Assembly: GCA_023386495.1 (NCBI GenBank)
Contig: JAEWJS010000082.1
Coordinates: 51,287 to 115,286, forward strand
Direction of reading: 5' to 3'
DNA from: Bacillota bacterium
GTDB lineage: Bacteria > Bacillota > Bacilli > Paenibacillales > Paenibacillaceae
Length of the DNA stretch: 64,000 bases
The notes below the pieces were generated by a model. The model saw only the letters and a list, made by a program, of their open reading frames with translations. It ran no database searches and had not been told where the DNA came from. Position numbers and translations under genes: made by a program. Of the stretch, positions 42,234-50,277 are shown piece by piece; position 1 is the first letter of the stretch; each line of letters begins with the position of its first letter.

Positions 42234-44377
42234 TGAATCAGCAGAAGCCATGGTGGAAACGCCCGCTCCGCGTCATTCAGCCCAATCTGCAAGTGTTGGA
42301 CACGTCCCGGATCGACCCGGAACGGCTCGCGTCGCAGTTGACCGATATGGGGGCGAATGCCGTCGTCTTCAACGTCGGCGGTATCTATGCCTGGTATCGT
42401 TCGGACGTCGCGTACCATCACGTCAATGAGCATTTGCCGGCCGAGCCTGGCGCCGACCTGCTGCGCGACGTGATCGACGCCTGCCACAAGCGGAATATTC
42501 GGTTCATCGCGCGCTACGATTTCAGCAAGGCTGCCGATTGGATCTATCTGCGGCAGCCGCAGTGGTTCGTGCGCAAGGCCGGCGGAGAGCCGGAGACGAT
42601 CGGCGCGAAGCGGCCGGGCAATTGGTCGCTGCTCATGACGACCTGCATCAACGGCGGCTTCCGCAGCGATGCGGTCGCGATTCCGGTACTGGACGAATCG
42701 CTCGGCCGCTACGACATCGACGGCGTATTCTTCAATAACCCGCAATATCAGGCATGCGAGTGCGACGGCTGCAAGCGCAAGTACGAGGCGGTGTACGGCA
42801 AGGCTTTTCCCGAGTCGCCTGCGCTATGCGAGCCGGACTGGGCTTCGCTTAGCATGCGGGACAACATGGAGCGGATGTACCGCTTCATCAAGGAGAAGCG
42901 CGAAGAAGTGCCGATGATCCTCTACTACAATCTCTATCGCGACAATCTGTTCGATCGGATGAAGACGACGGACATGCTCTGCACGGAGTCGCAGGACGTC
43001 TTGTCGCTGGGGCATCGGGACATTCCGGAGTTCTGGCATCCGGCGCTCAGCATGAAGCTGGGGCGTTCCGCCGAAGGGCGCCCTGCGCCGTTCGGGATCG
43101 TGCATTCGAGCCCGGGCATGGATTGGCGGCATACCGGCCTGCCGCCGGCAGAGTACGCGTTCTGGCTGGCGCAGATCCCGGCGCACGGCGGCAGTATCTG
43201 GCACTCGCTCACCGGCGTGCCGGACACGATCCGCGACAAGCGGATTATCCGTACCGTATCGGAGCTGAACCATAATGCCGCGAAGGTCGAGCCGTACATG
43301 GAAGACGCGGTCTCGGTGAAGGAGACGGCACTGCTCTGGAACGCGCAGAAGTCGGCGGAGGGCTGGGCGGATGCACTCGTGCAGCTGCAGCTGCCGTTCG
43401 ACGTGCTGCAGGGCGAGCAAGCGGTGCCTGAAGCGCTGCGGCAGTACCGCGTGCTGATCGTGCCGGAAGGCTTCGCGGTGACGCAATCATTCGCGGAGCG
43501 CATACGCGGCTTCGTGGAGGACGGCGGGCAATTGATCGCGGAAGGCGAATGGCCGCTGGGCAGCTGGGAGCTGAACGGGCTGTTCGGCGTCTCGCGCGAG
43601 ACGTACGCGGGCGAATCGCTGGTCGCCTCCTACCTGCGGATTGAGGACGGCGAGCCGCTGCTGCGCCAAGGCTTCGAGGAGACGGAGTGGATCGCGCATC
43701 GCGGACGCGTCATCTACACGCGGCCGGAGCACGCGGAGACGCTCGCGACGCTGGTGCCGCCGTTCTCGCCGCTCGAGAGCGTGGGCGCTCCGCCGGAGAG
43801 GGCTTCGCATGCTGTCGACCGGACGGATATCCCGCTGCTCACGCGAAGCAAGGCAGGCAAGGGGCGAGTCTGGTACTTCCCATTCTCGCTCAGCCATCTC
43901 ATTAACGCCTATCGGCTGGGCGAGCACTACCGGCTGATCGGCAACGTGCTGGACGCCGCGCTTGGCGGCGACCGTCTGCTGCGCGTGACGCCGTATCCGG
44001 GGCTGCAGGCGACGGCGTATCGCGTTGCGCGGCAGTCGCAAGGAGGCGGACAGGAGCAGGTGCAGGGGCAAGAGTACGGGGAAATGCAGGCGCAGGGGCT
44101 AAGGCAATTGCAGGCGAGAGCGCCAGTGCAATTGCAACGGCAAGGGCTGCTCGTGCACCTGGTGAACGGCGCCGGCCGCCGGCCGCTCGCAGCGGCGCTG
44201 CCGCTGCATGAGGTGGAGCTCGACATTCGGCTGCCGGATGGCGTAGAAGCAAGCGGCGTGCGGGTGGAGGCCTTGATCGGTGGCGGCCAGCTGCCGTATC
44301 GAATAGCCGAGGGCCGGCTGCTGACTACGGTCAAACAATTGAACGTATGGGAATGCCTATTGATTACTAGCACATAA
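42233..44377 (+). CDS. GHL6-like glycoside-hydrolase family protein, paralogue 2
   Basis: This 714-residue paralogue of the previous protein is clearly alignable over the barrel: MGANAVVFNVGGIYAWY, IRFIARYDFSKAADWIY, DIDGVFFNNPQYQACECDGC, MLCTESQDV. The barrel is followed by the same trimerisation-like domain and beta-sandwich end. A 35-residue Gln/Gly-rich stretch (about 600-635, GGGQEQVQGQEYGEMQAQG...) interrupts the last domain and is absent from paralogue 1. The ATG overlaps the previous stop (TGATG). The pair probably forms a hetero-oligomer or acts on two parts of one substrate. Confidence 0.75.
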   Translation: MNQQKPWWKRPLRVIQPNLQVLDTSRIDPERLASQLTDMGANAVVFNVGGIYAWYRSDVAYHHVNEHLPAEPGADLLRDVIDACHKRNIRFIARYDFSKAADWIYLRQPQWFVRKAGGEPETIGAKRPGNWSLLMTTCINGGFRSDAVAIPVLDESLGRYDIDGVFFNNPQYQACECDGCKRKYEAVYGKAFPESPALCEPDWASLSMRDNMERMYRFIKEKREEVPMILYYNLYRDNLFDRMKTTDMLCTESQDVLSLGHRDIPEFWHPALSMKLGRSAEGRPAPFGIVHSSPGMDWRHTGLPPAEYAFWLAQIPAHGGSIWHSLTGVPDTIRDKRIIRTVSELNHNAAKVEPYMEDAVSVKETALLWNAQKSAEGWADALVQLQLPFDVLQGEQAVPEALRQYRVLIVPEGFAVTQSFAERIRGFVEDGGQLIAEGEWPLGSWELNGLFGVSRETYAGESLVASYLRIEDGEPLLRQGFEETEWIAHRGRVIYTRPEHAETLATLVPPFSPLESVGAPPERASHAVDRTDIPLLTRSKAGKGRVWYFPFSLSHLINAYRLGEHYRLIGNVLDAALGGDRLLRVTPYPGLQATAYRVARQSQGGGQEQVQGQEYGEMQAQGLRQLQARAPVQLQRQGLLVHLVNGAGRRPLAAALPLHEVELDIRLPDGVEASGVRVEALIGGGQLPYRIAEGRLLTTVKQLNVWECLLITST

Positions 44378-44721
44378 CACTGGTTATCGCCTCTCGCAGT
44401 GAGCCGGAGGAAAGAGCGAAGCATTTTCTCAAGTAAGGTACCTTCATGCGCTAAATCGGCTCAGAATCGATCATTTAGGCCAAGCAGCGAATGAGATGCG
44501 CTAAATAGCGAACGGCTGTGCGCTGATTAGCGAATAAGGTGATTTATCTGTACGATAGACTTCGAAGGAAGGTAAATAGCGTAACGTCTTCTCTCTCGAT
44601 CGGCTGTGCCGCATAGCGCTGGATTTTCGACACGACACACATCATGACCTTCCGTCTATGCTCCGGCAGCACGGGGCAGACGGCTCAATATACTGTTCAA
44701 TTCTGAAGGGAGCGATTAGTA
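44378..44721. other. Gene-free region with GCGCTAAAT-type repeats
   Basis: About 340 bases with no supported gene. Copies of GCGCTAAAT (near 44448 and 44503) and of its relatives (GCGCTGATTAGCG near 44520) belong to the same family as those at 19240-19460. Confidence 0.5.
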
Positions 44722-45882
44722 ATGGCAACAATCGGATTCGTCGGACTCGGGAATATGGGGCTGCCCATGGCAAGTAATTTGATTAAGGCGGGCTTCGAGG
44801 TGGTCGGCAAGAATCGCAGCAAGCCGGCCGAGGAGAAGCTGGCACAGGCAGGCGGCAAGACGGATTGGGCGCTGCCCAAGATGGCGGCCGAGCTGGATAT
44901 CGTCATCACCTGCTTGCCGATGCCGGCAGACGTCGAGGAGGTCTATCTGGGCGAAGACGGCTTGATTCCGAACGGACGCGAAGGGCTCATCCTCGTGGAT
45001 TGCAGCACCGTTGCGCCGGAGCTGAACCGTAAGCTGTATGACGCGGCGGCGGCACGGGGCATCGCGTTCCTGGACGCGCCGGTGAGCGGCGGCACGGCAG
45101 GAGCTGCGGCCGGCACGCTGAGCGTGATGGTCGGCGGCGACCGCGAGGTCTATGACCGGGTGCTGCCCGCGTTGGAAGCGATGGGCAAGCAGATCTATTA
45201 TGTCGGTCCGTGCGGCAGCGGTTCGGTCGTGAAGCTGATCAATCAGCTGATGGTCGGCATTCATACGCAGGCCGTCAGCGAAGGGCTGGCGCTGGGCCGT
45301 GCAGCGGGGCTTGACGAAGGCGCGCTCGTCGACATTCTGCTGGCCAGCTTCGCGCAGAGCCGGATCCTGGACCGGCACTACAACAGCTTCATCGCGAAGG
45401 AGCAGTACGCGGCGGGCTTTGCCGTGAAGCTGCTGAGCAAGGACCTCGACTTGGTCGCGCAGATGGCCGAGCAGGCCGGCGTTCGGCTTCCCGCAGGCGG
45501 ACGCGTGCGCAGCCTATTGCAGCGTGCGACGGCAGGCGGCTATGCGGGCGAGGATATGTCGGCGATGCTGAAGTACCAGCTGGAGCAAGACGCGAAGGCA
45601 GCCGCTGCGGCCGTGAAGCATTATGCGGTGTTCCTCCCGATGAAGGACGAAGAGAAGAGCGTGCGATTCCGTCCGGAGCATCTGCAGTTCCTAGCCGATC
45701 GCCGAAGCGAAGGCAAGCTGCTGGCGAACGGCCGCTTCACGGACGGTGCCGGCGGGCTGGTCATCTATAAGGGCAGGTCGCAGGAAGAAGTCGAAGGCTG
45801 GGTCCGGCAGGATCCGTACATTATCGAGGGCGCTCGCGATTATGTCATTCACGAGTGGGATATCGTGCTCGCCGAGGGTTAA
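44722..45882 (+). CDS. Beta-hydroxyacid dehydrogenase fused to a C-terminal YciI-like domain
   Basis: This is a 386-residue fusion. Residues 1-290 are an NAD-binding dehydrogenase of the 3-hydroxyisobutyrate/tartronate-semialdehyde reductase family, with GLGNMGLPMA as cofactor loop, DAPVSGGTAGAAAGTLSVMVGG as substrate loop, and the catalytic lysine in GSVVKLINQ. Residues about 300-386 are a YCII-like domain (YAVFLPMKDEEKSVRFR, then FLADRRSEGKLLANGRF and WVRQDPYIIEGARDYVIHEWD). YciI domains carry a conserved His/Asp pair and are found as small enzymes or regulators. The fusion is unusual; it may channel or check an oxidised product. Monocistronic, starting behind AAGGGAG. Confidence 0.85.
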   Translation: MATIGFVGLGNMGLPMASNLIKAGFEVVGKNRSKPAEEKLAQAGGKTDWALPKMAAELDIVITCLPMPADVEEVYLGEDGLIPNGREGLILVDCSTVAPELNRKLYDAAAARGIAFLDAPVSGGTAGAAAGTLSVMVGGDREVYDRVLPALEAMGKQIYYVGPCGSGSVVKLINQLMVGIHTQAVSEGLALGRAAGLDEGALVDILLASFAQSRILDRHYNSFIAKEQYAAGFAVKLLSKDLDLVAQMAEQAGVRLPAGGRVRSLLQRATAGGYAGEDMSAMLKYQLEQDAKAAAAAVKHYAVFLPMKDEEKSVRFRPEHLQFLADRRSEGKLLANGRFTDGAGGLVIYKGRSQEEVEGWVRQDPYIIEGARDYVIHEWDIVLAEG

Positions 45883-45967
45883 TTGCAATCGTAGCCGGAA
45901 CGCCGCGAGTGCTGAATCCGAGTGCGATTACATGGCACGCTAGTCATCGCTTACCGGCCTCAGCAAC

Positions 45968-45989
45968 CCCCGTATCCGTGGATGCGGGG
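45968..45989 (+). terminator. Hairpin downstream of the dehydrogenase gene
   Basis: CCCCGTATCC pairs with GGATGCGGGG (one G-U pair) around GT. There is no T-run, so it is only a possible terminator. Confidence 0.4.
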
Positions 45990-46100
45990 ATGTTCGTGTG
46001 CACGAAGTTGCATGAAGGTAGGACCAAGGGATTGTTTTCAGGCCTGTAAGATTAGTGTAACATTACAATATAAGGCATCACGATTTACGGGGAGGAACTG

Positions 46101-47408
46101 ATGACAGGCCATACGATCCCGCTTACCGAAGCATTCACGGTCCCGAGAAGCTCCTGCATCCTGTACGAATATACGGATACGGAACAGTATGTAATGAACG
46201 CGGTTTCATTCATGCGAACTGGATTTGAGATGGGACAGTCGACGATCTACGTCGATGAGCAGGATAAGCTCGATCGCATTCGACATGCGCTGAATGGGCG
46301 GAAAGGCGATCAACAAGTGTTGCGCAGCCTCCACTATATCGACTGTAACGGCACCGGGTTAGACGAGCTGGGCGAACGGCTGCAATCGGCCATGGCCGCA
46401 AGCCCGAATTCGCGGCTATGGATGAACCTCGATCGGCTCCTGCAGCCGGTATTGACCGGCAAGCTGACGCTCGGTGATATCGAATCCGCGATGAGGGCCA
46501 ATCGACATGAGGAACGGATGATCGTCTGTGCCTGCGACGGGAGTCGGTTGTCGGGGCATGTGCAGACGGAGCTGCTGAAGAAGCATGCGTACTTCATGAC
46601 GGACGAGCAGCTTGTCGCATCGCACATGTATCGCGACTGGCAAGGTCCGGCCGTATTCCCTTCGCTAGCCGATCATATGGAACTTCGGTCGGAATCCGAT
46701 CTGTACAAGCACATGCTGGACTTCGTGCATGAAGTGTCCCATGAGGTGCGCAACCCGCTCACGGTCATTCGGGCCTATGCCGGCATGCTGAAGGAGCGGG
46801 TCAGCGATCAGATAGACAAGGGGCGGCTTGTGACGATTTGCGATTACGTGGATCTGATTCACAATGAGATTACGCATCTGGTACGAACCGAGCAGTTGTT
46901 GTCAGCCGACAAGAGCTGGGAGAGGAAGCTGCTGTCCCCGAAGGAGCTGCTGCAGGAAGCGGTGCCCGCAATTGCGCTTAAGGCACGGTCGCAGGGCATC
47001 CGTTTCCAGTGCAGGATCGACCTTAGCGGCGACGAACTTGTGCTGGGCAATGCCCAGGGCTTCAAGCTGATTGTCACCAATCTTGCGGAGCATGCGATCA
47101 AGCACAGCGATCCCGATGATGAGGTGTGCGTGGAAGCGGCGGTTCGCGTGTGTGAGCTTGACTTAATCATTAGCGATCAGGGCACGAGCATAGAGGATGC
47201 GGAGCTTGGCCGGCTGCTCGAGCAGGCTGTCCAGCCGCGCCAGGAGCCAAGAGGCGGTACGCCCTACGGCATCGGTCTCTATGTCGTCAAGAAGCTGGTG
47301 GATCATTTCGGCGGCTACGTTGCGGCCGAGAGAGGTGCGGGCGGCGAAGGCACAAGGATCATCGTGAAGCTGCCGCTCACGGCAGGCAGCCTAGTACGTC
47401 TTCAATAA
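46101..47408 (+). CDS. MEDS-domain sensor histidine kinase
   Basis: This 435-residue soluble kinase has an N-terminal MEDS/DcmR-type sensory domain (about residues 10-175, a P-loop-ATPase-like fold without catalytic motifs) and a HisKA domain with the phosphorylated His in EVSHEVRNPLTVIRAYAG (H214). The HATPase domain has an unusual N box (TNLAEHAIKHS), G1 (SDQGTSIED) and G2 (YGIGLYVVKK). The G1 box is degenerate, with Gly-Thr-Ser instead of G-x-G, so activity may be weak. MEDS domains are associated with sensing of small hydrocarbon-like molecules in some organisms. No response regulator adjoins. It starts behind GGGGAGGA. Confidence 0.85.
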   Translation: MTGHTIPLTEAFTVPRSSCILYEYTDTEQYVMNAVSFMRTGFEMGQSTIYVDEQDKLDRIRHALNGRKGDQQVLRSLHYIDCNGTGLDELGERLQSAMAASPNSRLWMNLDRLLQPVLTGKLTLGDIESAMRANRHEERMIVCACDGSRLSGHVQTELLKKHAYFMTDEQLVASHMYRDWQGPAVFPSLADHMELRSESDLYKHMLDFVHEVSHEVRNPLTVIRAYAGMLKERVSDQIDKGRLVTICDYVDLIHNEITHLVRTEQLLSADKSWERKLLSPKELLQEAVPAIALKARSQGIRFQCRIDLSGDELVLGNAQGFKLIVTNLAEHAIKHSDPDDEVCVEAAVRVCELDLIISDQGTSIEDAELGRLLEQAVQPRQEPRGGTPYGIGLYVVKKLVDHFGGYVAAERGAGGEGTRIIVKLPLTAGSLVRLQ

Positions 47409-47433
47409 TGGAATATAGAGGAGAATGAGCAGC

Positions 47434-48201
47434 GTGAGCGGATATCCGACATTTGATCTGACGAATAAGGTTGCGCTAGTTACCGGTGCCAGCATGGGCA
47501 TCGGCTACGGACTGTGCAAGGCGCTTGCGCATGCGGGGGCGACAGTGGTCGCGGCGGCGCGCAGCATGGAAGCCCTCGAACAGCTGGTCAGCGAGATTCG
47601 CGAGGAGGGCGGACAAGCGTATGCTGTCGCGCTCGATGTGCGAGACGTGAAGCGAATCGGCGAAGCGTTCGGCGATATCGAGCGGCGGTTCGGACGGATC
47701 GATATTGTCGTGAACAACGCCGGCATCGGGGCGAATCACCCGGCCGTCGACGTGACGGAAGAAGACTGGGACGCGATGATGGACGTGAACCTGAAGGGGC
47801 TGTTCTTCTGCTGTCAGGCCGCTGGGCGCATCATGCTGCGTCAGGGCTACGGCAAGATCGTCAACATGAGCTCGCAGGCAAGCGTCGTCGGCATTCGCGA
47901 TCATGCCGTCTACTGCGCGTCCAAGGGCGGCGTGAACCAGCTGACAAGGGTGTTGGCGCTGGAATGGTCCTCGCAGGGCATCACGGTGAATGCGGTGGGC
48001 CTGACGTTCACCTACACGCCGGGGACGGCCGAGCGGCTGGACGACCCTGCCTACCTTAAGGGCGTCGTGGATCGGATTCCAGCCGGCAAGGTTGCGGACA
48101 TCAACGATGTGGCGGGCGCGGTCATCTACCTCGCATCGCCGGCCAGCGACATGGTCACCGGGACGGTGCTGCTCGTCGACGGCGGCTGGACGGCACAGTA
48201 G
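47434..48201 (+). CDS. Short-chain dehydrogenase (glucose/2-deoxy-gluconate dehydrogenase-like)
   Basis: This 255-residue classical SDR has TGASMGIGYG, NNAG, a catalytic serine in NMSSQAS and YCASK, and the C-terminal TGTVLLVDGGWTAQ typical of the FabG/gluconate-5-dehydrogenase group. The start was placed at the GTG ten bases after GAGGAG; the ATG three codons earlier is only one base from that site. It lies 26 bases after the MEDS kinase and probably shares its transcript. A terminator follows. Confidence 0.88.
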   Translation: MSGYPTFDLTNKVALVTGASMGIGYGLCKALAHAGATVVAAARSMEALEQLVSEIREEGGQAYAVALDVRDVKRIGEAFGDIERRFGRIDIVVNNAGIGANHPAVDVTEEDWDAMMDVNLKGLFFCCQAAGRIMLRQGYGKIVNMSSQASVVGIRDHAVYCASKGGVNQLTRVLALEWSSQGITVNAVGLTFTYTPGTAERLDDPAYLKGVVDRIPAGKVADINDVAGAVIYLASPASDMVTGTVLLVDGGWTAQ

Positions 48202-48228
48202 GCGTACAATTTAATCGCGGCAAGGCGG

Positions 48229-48262
48229 AGCTCTTCACAACAATCGTGGAGGGCTTTTTTTG
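48229..48262 (+). terminator. Intrinsic terminator
   Basis: AGCTCTTCA pairs with TGGAGGGCT (G-U pairs) and is followed by seven T residues. Confidence 0.85.
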
Positions 48263-48335
48263 TGGGATAGGAAAAGAATTTATGTCGAGTCATAACCGGG
48301 TTGCAGCGTTAGAATACGAGTAGAGGTGATTGACG

Positions 48336-49724
48336 GTGCATCCATCCAAGCGCATCCAGGCCGTACTGGACTATATTGAAGACCATGTGGAGGACAACTT
48401 AGACAGTGACGGCTTGGCTGATTACTGCCTATTCTCGAAATCTCATTTTTTCAAACTCTTCACCATCTATACAGGGTATACGCCAATGCAGTACGTGCTT
48501 AGGAGGAAGCTGCATTACGCATCGAAGCGGGTCTTGTCGAGCAACGAGCGCATCATCGACATCGCCTGCAAGTATGCCTTCGAATCGCATGACACATTCA
48601 GCCGCGCATTTAAGAGGGTCTATGGCGTTACGCCGGAGAGCTGCAGGAAGCGGCGCTATGTGCTGCATCAGATGGCGAAAATAACCGTTAACGGCACAAG
48701 GGGAGGAAGCAAAGTGGACGTACAAGTCATACAGCGGCCTGATCTAATACTCGTGGGCGTCGAAAGACCGATCGGTCAAGAAGAAGGCGAAGTGTCATTC
48801 GGTCAAGTATGGGATATTTATTGGCAGGGCTGGAAGGGCCTGTTCGGCGGGATCGCGAATCGGGTGCGGCCGGAGGAGGATGCGGAGTATGCAATTGCAC
48901 GTTTCGATGAGAATGGTAAATTGCATTATTTCGTAGGCTTCGAGGTCGATGCTCAGGTTGAGTTGCCCTCAGGAGCTGTATGCCTAACCATTCCTGCGCA
49001 TCTGAGCGCGAAGGCAACTCATTATGGTCCGCCGGCTACGACACTTGGCGAGACACTGGATTACATGTATGGCGAGTGGTTCCTGAATTCAACCTACCGA
49101 ACAGGCCATGATCAGAATCTGCCTTACTCGGCGATCGAATATTATGACAAGCGCTGCGGATTGAACCCGCCCGAGATGGACGTCTTCATTCCGCTCAAGC
49201 CTCCAGTGGAAGCCCAGATCGAAAAGGTAGCGCCCTATGAAGCAGCTTGCTACCGCGCTGTGGGCAGCGATGTTGCCAAGCTTAAGAACGAAGCATTCGA
49301 CAGAATGATCAATTGGGTAGAGAAGTATCGGAACCATGATGCAGACGCGTATGAATTAGGCGTTCGTTACGGCGAGACAGACGAACAGGAATCGTACTGC
49401 GAAGTATTCTATAAGCTCGGTGAGCATGAACGGGACAGTAGCGGCATCGATCCGGCTGGCGAGATCAGAAGGGCGGCAATGGCAGGAGGAACCTATGCCG
49501 TCGCCCCGGGCGTGCATCATTTTCTGGAGAAAGATTGGCAGACATTCATGAACGGGCTTAAGCAGAACGACTCGTACAGGCCAGCCGGAGACTGTTATGA
49601 GGTATTCCGAATCGAAGGCGGGAAGCTGCACTTCTATTCGAATCTCCGCTTTTATGAAAGGGTCGAGCCCAAAGACCCGGCCGCCCATGTCGAGGGAAGC
49701 CCTCTTGCTAATACCCCGCAATAA
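48336..49724 (+). CDS. AraC-family regulator with GyrI-like effector domains
   Basis: This is a 462-residue transcription regulator. Residues 1-105 hold two AraC helix-turn-helix units (DGLADYCLFSKSHFFKLFTIYTGYTPMQYV and IDIACKYAFESHDTFSRAFKRVYGVTPES, quoted only by their ends YCLFSKSHF and YGVTPESCRKR). The rest contains two GyrI-like/SOUL-type effector-binding barrels (about 125-270 and 285-440), as in BmrR- and Rob-like drug sensors; it probably binds a hydrophobic or cationic ligand. The start was put at GTG six bases after AGAGGTGA. Its last 17 bases overlap the convergent kinase-like gene. Targets unknown. Confidence 0.85.
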   Translation: MHPSKRIQAVLDYIEDHVEDNLDSDGLADYCLFSKSHFFKLFTIYTGYTPMQYVLRRKLHYASKRVLSSNERIIDIACKYAFESHDTFSRAFKRVYGVTPESCRKRRYVLHQMAKITVNGTRGGSKVDVQVIQRPDLILVGVERPIGQEEGEVSFGQVWDIYWQGWKGLFGGIANRVRPEEDAEYAIARFDENGKLHYFVGFEVDAQVELPSGAVCLTIPAHLSAKATHYGPPATTLGETLDYMYGEWFLNSTYRTGHDQNLPYSAIEYYDKRCGLNPPEMDVFIPLKPPVEAQIEKVAPYEAACYRAVGSDVAKLKNEAFDRMINWVEKYRNHDADAYELGVRYGETDEQESYCEVFYKLGEHERDSSGIDPAGEIRRAAMAGGTYAVAPGVHHFLEKDWQTFMNGLKQNDSYRPAGDCYEVFRIEGGKLHFYSNLRFYERVEPKDPAAHVEGSPLANTPQ

Positions 49725-50256
49725 TCGCCTTCAATTGCTCGACCGTGCGCGTCAGCGACATATTTTCCACGACGTGCTCGCACTGCTTGCGGTAGGAGAC
49801 CTCCTCGGTGTAATGGTCCAAGTAACTCTCCACGACATCGTAAGGGGTGCCCTTGCTCTCCAGCCGTTCGCGGACGGTCTGCTTGTCGACGTAGAGGAAC
49901 AAGCGCACCGCAGTCTCCCCGTAAAGGCGCTTGATGACGTCCGCGCCCTCCCGGTTCAGGACGAGGTACAGGCTTCTGCCTGACGCTAGCGCGGCGTCCA
50001 GCTCGCTCTTCAGGATGCCGTATCGATGCTTGCCGATCGTGACCGCCTCGATGAAGGCACCGCTGGCCGCCAGCTCCGTGAACCGATCCTTGGAGACGTA
50101 GTGGTAGTCCAGATCGGGGCGGACCCGATCCCGCGGTTCGCGGTCCGTACAGGACGACACGTGAGCAATCCCAATCTCCGCGGCAATGCGGTGCGCTGCC
50201 GTCTTCCTGCCGGAACCGCTGGTACCCGTGAAGATGAAGATGCGTTGAGCTGTCAT
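49708..50256 (-). CDS. Guanylate-kinase-like protein with a divergent P-loop
   Basis: This 182-residue protein has a guanylate-kinase fold. The GMP-binding region is recognisable (TDREPRDRVRPDLDYHYVSKDRF, with S/T and Tyr of the family, and the ASGAFIEAVTIGKHRYG motif). The P-loop reads GTSGSGRKT: the usual invariant lysine at position 7 of GxxGxGK is Arg and a Lys follows, like in MAGUK-type pseudo-guanylate kinases. It may be weak or inactive as a kinase. It lies 21 bases after the sugar-sensor/GGDEF/EAL gene in the same direction, so it is probably co-transcribed with it, and overlaps the AraC gene by 17 bases end to end. Confidence 0.78.
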   Translation of the reverse strand: MTAQRIFIFTGTSGSGRKTAAHRIAAEIGIAHVSSCTDREPRDRVRPDLDYHYVSKDRFTELAASGAFIEAVTIGKHRYGILKSELDAALASGRSLYLVLNREGADVIKRLYGETAVRLFLYVDKQTVRERLESKGTPYDVVESYLDHYTEEVSYRKQCEHVVENMSLTRTVEQLKAIIAGY

Positions 50257-50277
50257 TGCAATCGCCTCCTAAGTGAA

